A stretch of DNA of 64,000 nucleotides, from assembly GCA_016720745.1 (NCBI GenBank), contig JADKKA010000018.1, forward strand, positions 992,001-1,056,000. Direction: 5' to 3'. Within the stretch, counting starts at the first letter, position 1. Each line of letters opens with the position of its first letter. This stretch comes from Chitinophagaceae bacterium. Its GTDB lineage: Bacteria > Bacteroidota > Bacteroidia > Chitinophagales > Chitinophagaceae. The notes below the pieces were generated by a model. It was not told the DNA's origin, did no database searches, and saw only the letters and a program-made list of their open reading frames with translations. This document shows, one piece after another, positions 19,832 to 28,279 of this stretch. A program made the translations under genes and the position numbers.

Positions 19832-21868
19832 ATGAAATCATTTGTAAAAATATCATTACTGTGTTTGATACCCATTTTCTCCGCTGCCCAAACAGACCCC
19901 ACCTGGGGATATTTAACTTCACAGCAAGTTGATAGCCTGAAGCGTAATGTAGAATCAGAAAAGAATGACACCCTAAGGATGGCAGCTTACCGGAGCCTTG
20001 GGTTTTATTATCAGGATATTAAACGGGACAGCGGATTATATTTTCATGAACAGCAATTGGCGTTGGCCAAAAAATTAAATAGGAAATTATGGCAAGCCGA
20101 TGCATACAGTCAGGCGGCATATGTTTTAAACGGTTTAAGCAATCTCATGAAATCCTATGAATATTTTTCAGAAGCCATGAAACTGGCGGGTGATGAAAAT
20201 AATGAATCTGATAATTGGCGGCCATGGACATTCTCCAATTCAAAAAATAGTCATGAAGCCCGTATTTCTATTTTAGGTATGAATTACCAGATGATGGGAA
20301 ACCTATGGGTCAGTTTGGGAGAACTTGAAAAATATAAAACCTCTTTACAGGAGGCATTGAAACTTGGGGAGTCCATCAATAACGGTAAGGTAATATATGT
20401 TGCAAGCAGAGGGCTTGCCTTTGTAATGCCCCCCGATTCAGCCCTTTTATCTCTCAAAAAAAGCATTGAAACAGGGGCTAAAGCAGGCTATAACAGAGTT
20501 GGTTTTTCTTATTTGTTTATTGCACGGTTTTATGGGCAAAAAGGGATGCTGGATTCTGCTATAATTTATGCACATAAGGCAATTGCAAGATGTTGGGCAG
20601 ATAAAGAACTCGTTGTATTGCCATTAGCTTACAATGGACTTTCTGGTATATTCTTTGGGCGGAATAATAAAGATTCAAGTTTTTTTTATGCAAAAAAGAC
20701 AATTGAATCAGTCCAACTGATTGGCACACCTGATGATCAACTTGTGGGTGCTTATAGAATACTTTCTAATATGTATCAATTAAATAATGACAAAGATAAT
20801 GCCTACAAATATGAAAGCTTAGCGTATCAATTAAATGACAGTTTAAAAAATGCCAGAATAGCAAATCTTACGGGATACCAAAAATTTGCTTTCAATGAGC
20901 AGCTTCGCTTAAAAAAACTGGATGAAGAAAAAACGGCCTATGCCAATAAAATGAATATGCTTGGTTTGATTGCACTACTGACTGGCATTTTGGTTGTAGC
21001 ATTAATTCTATTTCGCAACAACCGCCAAAAGCATAAAGCAAATATAATTTTAGAAACAACATTGACTAATTTAAAATCCACCCAATCTCAACTCATCCAA
21101 TCAGAAAAAATGGCCAGTCTCGGTGAACTCACCGCCGGCATCGCACATGAAATTCAAAACCCGTTGAACTTTGTGAACAATTTTTCGGAAGTAAACAGTG
21201 AGTTGATAAGTGAATTGGTTGACGAGGTTGACAAGGGAAATACAGCTGAAGTGTTGAACATTGCGCAGGATATACGGGATAATTCGGAAAAAATCAGCCA
21301 CCACGGCAAAAGAGCTGATGCCATTGTAAAAGGCATGTTACAACACAGCAGTAGCGGCAGTGGCAAAAAAGAACCCACCGATATCAATGCCCTTTGTGAT
21401 GAATACCTCCGCCTGGCTTATCATGGCTTAAGAGCTAAAGACAAATCCTTCAATGCAACGATGAAAACTGATTTTGATGCCAGCATTGGTAAAGTGAATA
21501 TCATTTCCCAGGATATTGGCCGGGTGTTACTGAATTTAATCACCAACGCATTCTACGCAGTACAGGAAAAAAAGAAGACAGCCGATGCCGGATATGAACC
21601 CACTGTTAGCATATCAACAGCTTCGGTCCAGCCCCCTTTAGGGGGTCGGAGTCTTAGCATAAAAGTTTCCGACAATGGGGGTGGTATCCCTCCCAAAATC
21701 CTCGACAAAATCTTCCAGCCCTTCTTTACCACCAAGCCCACCGGTCAGGGAACGGGTCTGGGATTGAGTTTAAGTTACGATATTGTGAAGGCGCATGGGG
21801 GAGAATTAAAAGTGGAGACAAAGGAAGGAGAGGGTTCAACTTTTATAATTCAAATACCAACAAACTAA
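19832..21868 (+). CDS. TPR sensor histidine kinase, first of a tandem duplicate pair (HK-G)
   Basis: 678 residues with a signal peptide (MKSFVKISLLCLIPIFSAAQ), a helical TPR-like periplasmic sensor (~40-350), a membrane helix (MLGLIALLTGILVVALILF), HisKA (His ~439) and an intact HATPase_c. The first ~60 residues and the region around the membrane helix are almost identical to HK-H, which starts 2040 bases later, while the middle of the sensor has diverged. The ATPase loop holds a type B palindromic repeat (21628-21653, encoding VQPPLGGRSL) instead of type A. Three bases separate its stop from the HK-H start, as at the HK-F/HK-G junction, so this is a tightly packed operon. Confidence 0.9.
   Translation: MKSFVKISLLCLIPIFSAAQTDPTWGYLTSQQVDSLKRNVESEKNDTLRMAAYRSLGFYYQDIKRDSGLYFHEQQLALAKKLNRKLWQADAYSQAAYVLNGLSNLMKSYEYFSEAMKLAGDENNESDNWRPWTFSNSKNSHEARISILGMNYQMMGNLWVSLGELEKYKTSLQEALKLGESINNGKVIYVASRGLAFVMPPDSALLSLKKSIETGAKAGYNRVGFSYLFIARFYGQKGMLDSAIIYAHKAIARCWADKELVVLPLAYNGLSGIFFGRNNKDSSFFYAKKTIESVQLIGTPDDQLVGAYRILSNMYQLNNDKDNAYKYESLAYQLNDSLKNARIANLTGYQKFAFNEQLRLKKLDEEKTAYANKMNMLGLIALLTGILVVALILFRNNRQKHKANIILETTLTNLKSTQSQLIQSEKMASLGELTAGIAHEIQNPLNFVNNFSEVNSELISELVDEVDKGNTAEVLNIAQDIRDNSEKISHHGKRADAIVKGMLQHSSSGSGKKEPTDINALCDEYLRLAYHGLRAKDKSFNATMKTDFDASIGKVNIISQDIGRVLLNLITNAFYAVQEKKKTADAGYEPTVSISTASVQPPLGGRSLSIKVSDNGGGIPPKILDKIFQPFFTTKPTGQGTGLGLSLSYDIVKAHGGELKVETKEGEGSTFIIQIPTN
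21628..21653. repeat. In-frame palindromic repeat, type B, in HK-G
   Basis: Core CCCCCTTTAGGGGG, inserted where the other kinases carry type A. It encodes VQPPLGGRSL and retains the frame. Confidence 0.55.
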
Positions 21869-21871
21869 ATA

Positions 21872-23912
21872 ATGAAATCATTTGTAAAAATATCATTACT
21901 GTGTTTGATACCCATTTTCTCAACTGCCCAAACAGACCCCACCTGGGGATATATAACTTCACAGCAAGTTGATAGCCTGAAGCGTAATGTAGAATCAGAA
22001 ATGAATGACACACTAAGGATGGCTGCCTACCGAAGTCTGGGTTTTTATTACCAGGAAGCTATACCAGACAGCGGCTTGTATTTTCATGAACAACAATTGG
22101 CATTGGCCAAAAAATTAGATATGAAATTATGGCTTGCCGATGCTTACAGCCAAACAGCTTTTACGTTAGTATCAGTAGGTGATTTTACAAAAGGATATGA
22201 ATATCATACCGAAGCCACGAAGCTGGCTAGTGATAAAAAAAATGAATCTGATAATTGGCGGCCCTGGACGTTTTCAAATTCAAAAAACAGCCATGAAGCC
22301 CGAATTTCTATTTTGGCTATGAATTATCAAATGATGGGTAATTTATGGGGATTTTTAGGTGAACAGGAGAAAAGAAAGTCACACTATCTGGAGGCTGCTA
22401 AATTGGGTGAGTCTATCAATAATGGTAAAGTAGCATATTTGTCATATTCAAGTTTCGCAAGAACTTTGCCCCCTGATTCTCAAATGCTGTTTCAAAAGAA
22501 GGCATTGAATTACGCAAATGCAGCTCGTTTCCCAAGAGTCGCTGGTGCTTATCTTAGTATGGCTACGATTTTTTTTAATAAGAAGATGTACGATTCTGCT
22601 TACATCTATGCGCATAAAACATTATTGATTAGTAAGGAAGAAAATATGCTAAATGCTTTATCTACTGCTTATGCTGGATTATCCAATCTATTTTATAAAC
22701 GAAATCAATCAGATTCATGTCTTTTTTATGCAAACAAAGCTTTAGAGGTTGCGCAGACCTCGGGTTTTGGGGATAATCTAAGATTTGCTTATAGAAGACT
22801 TTCAGCAGCTTACGAGCAAAAGGGGGATATAGACCAGGCCTTAGAATTTCAGAAATTATCATATACAGTAAACGACAGCCTAAAGAACTTAATAATAGCG
22901 AATCTTACCAGGTATCAAAATTTTTCGTTCAATGAACAGCTTCGTTTAAAAAAATTGGATGAAGAAAAAACGGCCTACGCCAATAAAATGAATATGCTTG
23001 GTTTGATTGTTGTGCTGACTGGCATTCTGGTTGTTGCAATCATTCTTTTTCGCAACAACAGGCAAAAACAACAGGCTAACAAAGTTTTAGAAACAACGCT
23101 TACTAATTTGAAATCCACTCAATCACAGTTAGTTCAATCAGAAAAAATGGCTTCTCTCGGTGAACTGACCGCAGGGATCGCACACGAAATTCAAAACCCT
23201 TTGAACTTTGTAAACAACTTTAGTGAAGTAAATAAAGAATTATTAACTGATTTAAAAGATGAAATTAAAAAAGGAAATTTTGATGAAGTAAATGCGATTG
23301 CAGATGATGTCATTAGTAATGAAGAAAAAATCAGCCACCACGGTAAAAGAGCCGATGCCATTGTAAAAGGCATGCTCCAGCATAGCCGGGCGGGTAACGG
23401 CAAAAAAGAACCCACCGATATCAATGCACTTTGCGATGAATACCTGCGGCTGGCTTATCATGGCTTAAGAGCTAAGGACAAATCCTTTAATGCCACCATG
23501 AAAACAGATTTTGACGCCTCCATCGGCAAAGTCAACATCATTCCACAGGATTTAGGAAGGGTGGTGCTGAATTTAATCACCAATGCTTTTATGCCGTCAA
23601 CGAAAAAACAAAACAGCGAAAGGGGGAGCCTTTGAGCCCACCGTTGAAATAAGTACTGCGCGCTCCCCTCTCCCCGGGAGAGGGGCTGGGGGTGAGGTCT
23701 CAATCATCGTCAAAGACAATGGGGCTGGCATCCCTTCCCATATCCTCGACAAAATCTTCCAGCCCTTCTTTACCACCAAGCCTACCGGACAAGGTACCGG
23801 CCTGGGATTGAGCATGAGTTATGATATCGTTACCAAGGGCCACGGCGGTGAATTACTTGTGGAAAGCCGGGAAGGAGAATATACCCAGTTCACCATTATT
23901 TTACCCCTTTAA
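21872..23912 (+). pseudogene. TPR sensor histidine kinase, frameshifted, second of the tandem pair (HK-H)
   Basis: A paralogue of HK-G with signal peptide MKSFVKISLLCLIPIFSTAQ, TPR-like sensor, membrane helix, HisKA (His ~438) and HATPase_c. At the N-box the sequence reads AATGCTTTTATGCC where an intact copy would read AATGCTTTTTATGCC. One T is missing in the run near 23586-23590, and the first frame ends at 23635. The remainder (VNEK-type loop, type A repeat, DNGAGIP, GTGLGLSMS, to FTIILPL) continues in another frame to 23912. A single homopolymer base is the only defect, so a sequencing error is quite possible; if real, the kinase lacks the ATP-binding lid. The segment after the H-box (DLKDEIKKGNFDEVNAI) differs from the other kinases. 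Confidence 0.82.
23661..23701. repeat. Palindromic repeat, type A, in HK-H
   Basis: Intact 41-base copy in the ATPase domain, encoding RSPLPGRGAGGEVS in the frame used downstream of the frameshift. Confidence 0.8.
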
Positions 23913-23942
23913 AATCTTATTTTCACCCATAAACCACCAATA

Positions 23943-24317
23943 ATGAAGATTCTAGTCGTAGACGACGAAACAGATGTACAGGCACTGTTTGAACAAAGGT
24001 TCCGGAAAGAGATCCGGAGCGGAGAAATGCAGTTTGATTTTGCTTTTTCAGGTGAAGAAGCCCTGAAATACCTGAACCAGCACGAACAGGAAGCCGTCCT
24101 CATTCTTTCTGATATCAATATGCCAGGCATGAGCGGACTGGAACTGCTCTCCCAGATCAAACAAAAATACCTGAAACCACCGCCCGTGGTGATGATGATC
24201 ACCGCCTATGGCGACGAAGAAAATTATACCAATGCCAAAAAACTGGGGGCAGATGATTTCCTGACCAAACCTGTTGACTTTTCTTCTTTGAAAGAAAAAT
24301 TAAAAGAAATACACTGA
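23943..24317 (+). CDS. Stand-alone response regulator receiver protein
   Basis: 124 residues forming a single CheY-like receiver domain. The acidic pocket is at D7/D8, the phospho-acceptor at D57 (ILSDINMPG), the conserved Thr in MMITAYG and the Lys in DFLTKPVDF. There is no output domain, so it would act by protein contact or in a phosphorelay. It lies 30 bases after the last kinase of the array, and its stop overlaps the start of the receiver-cyclase gene (TGATGG). It is a natural phosphate acceptor for the receiver-less kinases upstream; that pairing is inferred from gene order. Confidence 0.93.
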   Translation: MKILVVDDETDVQALFEQRFRKEIRSGEMQFDFAFSGEEALKYLNQHEQEAVLILSDINMPGMSGLELLSQIKQKYLKPPPVVMMITAYGDEENYTNAKKLGADDFLTKPVDFSSLKEKLKEIH

Positions 24318-25348
24318 TGGCCAAGATACTTGTTGTAGACGATGAAGCGGATCTGGAGGCATTGATCCGCCAGAAGTTCAGGCAAAAAATCAGGGAACAG
24401 CAATACGAATTTGTGTTCGCCATGAACGGTTTGAAAGCCCTGGAACAACTGGAAGAACATAGTGATGTGGATATGGTACTCAGTGATATCAATATGCCGG
24501 AAATGGACGGCCTCACCCTGCTCAGCCGGCTGGGTGAACAGCATTCCCTCCTGAAATCAGTGATCGTGTCTGCCTATGGCGATATGGATAATATCCGCAC
24601 CGCCATGAACCGGGGTGCCTTTGATTTTGTAACCAAGCCCGTGAATTTTGAAGACCTGGAACTGACCATGCAGAAAACCCTGAAGCATGTGCAGCAGATG
24701 AAGGAAACCATGCGGGCCATCAAAGAGAATAATATTCTCCGGATGTATGTGGATGAAACCGTACTCAACTTCATGGGTGGAAAGGAGTTTGAACGTTCTT
24801 TACTTGAAAACGAAACCATCGAAGCCACCGTAGCCTTTATTGATATCTGCGGATTTACCGCCATCAGCGAACATGAAAAACCGGATACGGTAGTCAAATT
24901 GCTGAATGATTATTTTGATGTGATGGTCCGTGAAATCATCAGCCAGAAAGGACTGGTGGATAAATTCATCGGCGATTGCGTGATGGCTGTTTTCAAAGGA
25001 GAATACCATCTCGATCGTGCCATCGATGCCTGTCTGTCGATTCGTTCTAAAATTGCCGCCCTACCGGCCACAGACGGATTTTCTCCCAAAGTGTCAATCG
25101 GTATCAACAGCGGCGAAATGATCTCCGGTAATATCGGTTCCGGTACCCTGAAAAGACTGGACTATACCGTGATCGGCGATACCGTCAACACCGCCCAGCG
25201 CCTGCAATCAGCTGCAGGTCCCAGTCAGATCGTGATTCAGGAAACCTGTTATGAAAAAATCAAACAATCATTCCAGTGTAACCGGATCGGTGAAGCAGCG
25301 CTGAAAAACAAAACCAACCCTGTAACGATTTACGAAGTCCTGGATTAA
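24317..25348 (+). CDS. Response regulator with class III adenylyl cyclase output
   Basis: 343 residues. The N-terminal receiver domain (1-120) has D8/D9, phospho-acceptor D57 and K108. A helical linker (~120-165) leads to a class III nucleotide cyclase domain (~170-343). Metal-binding Asp residues are at 176 (FIDICGFT) and 220 (KFIGDCVMA). The purine-specifying pair appears to be K216 and T284, the adenylyl-type combination, and the transition-state residues N291 and R295 are present (VIGDTVNTAQRL). It should make cAMP from ATP under control of receiver phosphorylation. It overlaps the preceding receiver gene and is followed after 4 bases by the HD-YitT gene, so the three form one unit downstream of the kinase array. 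Confidence 0.93.
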   Translation: MAKILVVDDEADLEALIRQKFRQKIREQQYEFVFAMNGLKALEQLEEHSDVDMVLSDINMPEMDGLTLLSRLGEQHSLLKSVIVSAYGDMDNIRTAMNRGAFDFVTKPVNFEDLELTMQKTLKHVQQMKETMRAIKENNILRMYVDETVLNFMGGKEFERSLLENETIEATVAFIDICGFTAISEHEKPDTVVKLLNDYFDVMVREIISQKGLVDKFIGDCVMAVFKGEYHLDRAIDACLSIRSKIAALPATDGFSPKVSIGINSGEMISGNIGSGTLKRLDYTVIGDTVNTAQRLQSAAGPSQIVIQETCYEKIKQSFQCNRIGEAALKNKTNPVTIYEVLD

Positions 25349-25352
25349 TCCC

Positions 25353-26813
25353 ATGCAGTACCAGCAAGTATATCAGTTCCTGATGCCCAAACTGGAAAAT
25401 GAGCTTCCGGAATACCTCAGCTATCACAATGCAGCCCATACCCAATCCGTGATTGCTGCCGCAGAGTATCTCGGCAGCATGGAAAAGATCAGTGAGGAGG
25501 AAATGACCCTTCTTAAAACGGCTGCCCTTTTTCATGATGCCGGCTTCCTGCAACAAGCCGATGGTCATGAAGAGATTTCCTGTATCTGGGCCAGAGAGCA
25601 CCTGCCGGATTATGCTTATTCAAGCAGCCAGATCGAAGCCATCTGTCGCATCATCATGGCCACCCGATTGCCGCAAACACCGGTCGACCTGCTGGGTCAA
25701 ATCATTTGTGACGCAGACTTATTCTATATCGGTAAAGATGGGTATGCGGCCAATGCAGAAAAACTGCACCAGGAATTCAAACACCGTGGATTCGTAAAAA
25801 CAGAAGAAGAATGGCAGCTGATGCAGGTGGAATTTTTAGCCAAACATCATTTCTTTACAGCAACCGCCATTAAAGAACTGGAGCCCACCAAGCAACTGAT
25901 CCTGCAGGAACTGAATGCAGGGGTAGAGAAATCTTTTACCCATCATCATGAGGAAACCGGTCGTCAGTTATTTCAGGATATGTTGTTAACCCTGCTGGGA
26001 GTAACCATTGCTGGAGTGGCACTGAAACTATTTCTGGCTCCCAATCATTTCTTTGACGGAGGTGTTACCGGTATTTCACTGCTGGTGCATGAAGTGTATG
26101 GATTTAACCTGGGCCTCGTCATTCTATTGCTGAACCTGCCCCTGATCGTCGTCAGCTATTTTTCAATCGGCAAGAGATTTGCCTGGCGTACCCTGCTCAG
26201 TGTGGTACTGCTGGGAGTGGCCCTGCTGCTGATTCCCAATACTGCAATGACGGATGATAAATTGCTGATCGCTGTATTCGGTGGGGCTTTCCTGGGAATA
26301 GGTATCGGACTGATCATGCGAACCGGCGCTGCCCTCGATGGCATTGAAGTACTGGCAGTGTACACCCTGAAGAAAACATCTTTTACTATCTCAGAGATTA
26401 TACTTGGTATCAATATTATCATTTTCACTATTGCAGGTTTTCGTTTCGGTATTGAGACGGCCCTCTACTCCATCCTTACCTATTTTACGGCCACCCGCTG
26501 TATTGATTATGTTGTAGAAGGTTTACAGGCCTATACCGGCGTGACCATCGTATCCGGTAAAAGCGAGGCCATCAAATACCAGCTGGTAAACAAACTGGGC
26601 CGGGGCATCACCGTGTACAAAGGAGAGAGAGGCTTCCTGCCCGGTAAATACCATGTGAGTGCGGAATGTGATATTATTTTTACCGTGATCACCCGGCTCG
26701 AACTGCGTAAGTTAAAGAACCTCGTGTATGATGTAGATCCCAAAGCTTTTGTCTTTGCCAACACGATCAAGGAAGCATCCGGAGGGATCATCAAGCGCAG
26801 ACATTCCCATTAA
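25353..26813 (+). CDS. HD-domain / YitT-family membrane protein fusion
   Basis: 486 residues. The first ~195 form an HD phosphohydrolase-type domain, with H29 (HNAAHT), H61-D62 (LFHDAG), H72 (GHEEIS) and a distal Asp in CDADLFYIG. The remainder is a YitT-family (DUF161 plus C-terminal DUF2179) membrane protein with about five to six helices (from LLTLLGVTIAGVALKLFLA to the C-terminal cytoplasmic domain ending in DPKAFVFANTIKEASGGIIK). HD domains of this type hydrolyse phosphate esters or nucleotides; YitT proteins are integral membrane proteins of uncertain, possibly transport, function. Its place 4 bases after a cyclase suggests a link to nucleotide signalling, which is inference. Confidence 0.88.
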   Translation: MQYQQVYQFLMPKLENELPEYLSYHNAAHTQSVIAAAEYLGSMEKISEEEMTLLKTAALFHDAGFLQQADGHEEISCIWAREHLPDYAYSSSQIEAICRIIMATRLPQTPVDLLGQIICDADLFYIGKDGYAANAEKLHQEFKHRGFVKTEEEWQLMQVEFLAKHHFFTATAIKELEPTKQLILQELNAGVEKSFTHHHEETGRQLFQDMLLTLLGVTIAGVALKLFLAPNHFFDGGVTGISLLVHEVYGFNLGLVILLLNLPLIVVSYFSIGKRFAWRTLLSVVLLGVALLLIPNTAMTDDKLLIAVFGGAFLGIGIGLIMRTGAALDGIEVLAVYTLKKTSFTISEIILGINIIIFTIAGFRFGIETALYSILTYFTATRCIDYVVEGLQAYTGVTIVSGKSEAIKYQLVNKLGRGITVYKGERGFLPGKYHVSAECDIIFTVITRLELRKLKNLVYDVDPKAFVFANTIKEASGGIIKRRHSH

Positions 26814-26856
26814 TTATTTTTATCAGGAAAATGCAGGAGCAAAAATTTCATTTCAA

Positions 26857-27471
26857 ATGAAAAGATATACCCCATCCATCTTTTGTTCATTATTTGCAAT
26901 GTCCTTGTTGTTTTTACTGCCATCCTGTAAAGAAAAAAAGGTAGCCGAAACTCCTGGCGATGGAGCCGGAGAGCAATCAGTACCGGTTGCTCCGGCCCAC
27001 AGCATGCTCTCTGCTGATGAATTACTGGAATTATGCACTTATCCTGACGCGGCTGCCCTGCAGTTATTCATGAAAGAAAGGCAGCAAATTTTTATGTATG
27101 CCAGAAAGGGGGAATATATCAGTATGGCACAGGGAACAGTGATGGATACAAGCGGAAAGCCCATTCCCCTGCCAATGTCCACACTTTATTTCGCATCCGA
27201 CCCGGGATCCACCTGGCGGATCGCGCAAACAGTGCATACTGATTCTCTGAAGAATGTCCTGCTCCAGGATTTTAAGGACAAGGGTTACGCTCTGCAGGAC
27301 TCCATTAAGTATTATGCTACTAATGGCAAAGCCTACCGGTACCAATCTCCACAGTATCCGGGCAGAATTTTATATTATTCTCCTACTATGGAGCCCTGGA
27401 ATAGAAAAGGAATTTACCTCGGCGCTACCTGGCGCAGCCATGTGTTTGAAATAAATATCATTCATGAGTAA
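26857..27471 (+). CDS. Lipoprotein of unknown function
   Basis: 204 residues from the ATG at 26857, chosen because it begins a lipoprotein signal (MKRYTPSIFCSLFAMSLLFL then LPSC). The frame extends upstream into the previous gene but that start has no merit. The mature protein has a charged linker (KEKKVAETPGDGAGEQ) and then an unrecognised globular domain rich in Tyr and Gln (for example YALQDSIKYYATNGKAYRYQ). It is convergent with the LytTR regulator that follows, so it is the last gene of the plus-strand block. Confidence 0.75.
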   Translation: MKRYTPSIFCSLFAMSLLFLLPSCKEKKVAETPGDGAGEQSVPVAPAHSMLSADELLELCTYPDAAALQLFMKERQQIFMYARKGEYISMAQGTVMDTSGKPIPLPMSTLYFASDPGSTWRIAQTVHTDSLKNVLLQDFKDKGYALQDSIKYYATNGKAYRYQSPQYPGRILYYSPTMEPWNRKGIYLGATWRSHVFEINIIHE

Positions 27472-27535
27472 TTCAGGCATTCCTTCACTTTCAAAGCTCC
27501 TGAATTTTCAACCTTCAATTTTGAATTTTCAAATA

Positions 27536-28276
27536 TCAAAGTCCCAACACATCCTTCAACTTCGAGTACCCCGATCGGCTCACCGGCACTTTGGCACCGG
27601 AGCGCAACACGGCTACATGACCATCTTTTTCATAAGGGTCAATCCGGGTGATCTGCTGAATATTGATGATATATGAACGGTGTGAGCGGACGAATAAATG
27701 TTCATCGAGTGATTGCTCAAAGTGTGCCATGGTTTTGTTCTTCAGGAAATAGCCTTCCGCTGTATGGATCTTTACATAATCATCTGCTGCTTCCAGGTAA
27801 AATACATCATGCACCGAAATAATCTTGATCTTACTCCCGTTTCTTACCACAATTCGCTGCCTCTGTGTGGGTGATAGGGCAGCTGATTCCAGTAATTCCT
27901 GGGCCGGGTTATCAGCTTTGTTCAGTTCTTTCTCCTTCCAGCGGGCAATGGCTTTATCAAATCTTTCCTGGTTAAAGGGCTTTAATAAATAATCAACAGC
28001 ATGCGATTCAAAAGCCTTGATGGCAAATTCATCGAAGGCCGTAGTGAAAATCACGGCCGGCGGATTTTCTACCAGTTCCAGCATTTCAAAGCCCGTGATC
28101 TTGGGCATTTGAATATCCAGAAAAATCAGATCGGGCTGGTGTTGCTGAATAGCTTTTACCCCTTCAAATCCGTCGCCACATTCCTGTATCACCTGTAATT
28201 CCGGGTGTTGCTGCAGGTATTCTCTTACTACACTTCTTGCCAGTGGTTCGTCGTCGATTAAGATTACTTTATTCAT
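27536..28276 (-). CDS. LytTR-family response regulator
   Basis: 246 residues with a receiver domain (1-120: D8/D9, phospho-acceptor D54 in FLDIQMPK, K in YLLKPFNQ) and a C-terminal LytTR DNA-binding domain (~150-245, with VFYLEAADDYVKIHT and FVRSHRSYIINI). It is the output half of a LytS/LytR-type pair. The kinase gene lies upstream with a 3-base gap, so they are cotranscribed. LytTR regulators usually bind direct repeats in promoters; no target site was identified. Confidence 0.95.
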   Translation of the reverse strand: MNKVILIDDEPLARSVVREYLQQHPELQVIQECGDGFEGVKAIQQHQPDLIFLDIQMPKITGFEMLELVENPPAVIFTTAFDEFAIKAFESHAVDYLLKPFNQERFDKAIARWKEKELNKADNPAQELLESAALSPTQRQRIVVRNGSKIKIISVHDVFYLEAADDYVKIHTAEGYFLKNKTMAHFEQSLDEHLFVRSHRSYIINIQQITRIDPYEKDGHVAVLRSGAKVPVSRSGYSKLKDVLGL

Positions 28277-28279
28277 AGC

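Noticed and set aside
23583..23912. Separate small ATPase-domain gene
   Set aside because: It is the out-of-frame 3' part of HK-H; its proposed start lies inside the N-box.
26749..26856. Upstream extension of the lipoprotein gene
   Set aside because: It lies inside the HD-YitT gene in another frame and would bury the lipoprotein signal.
27500..27532. Repeated TGAATTTTCAA (27501 and 27522) between convergent genes
   Set aside because: Short and AT-rich. It could contribute to termination but is too weak to call as a terminator or regulatory site.
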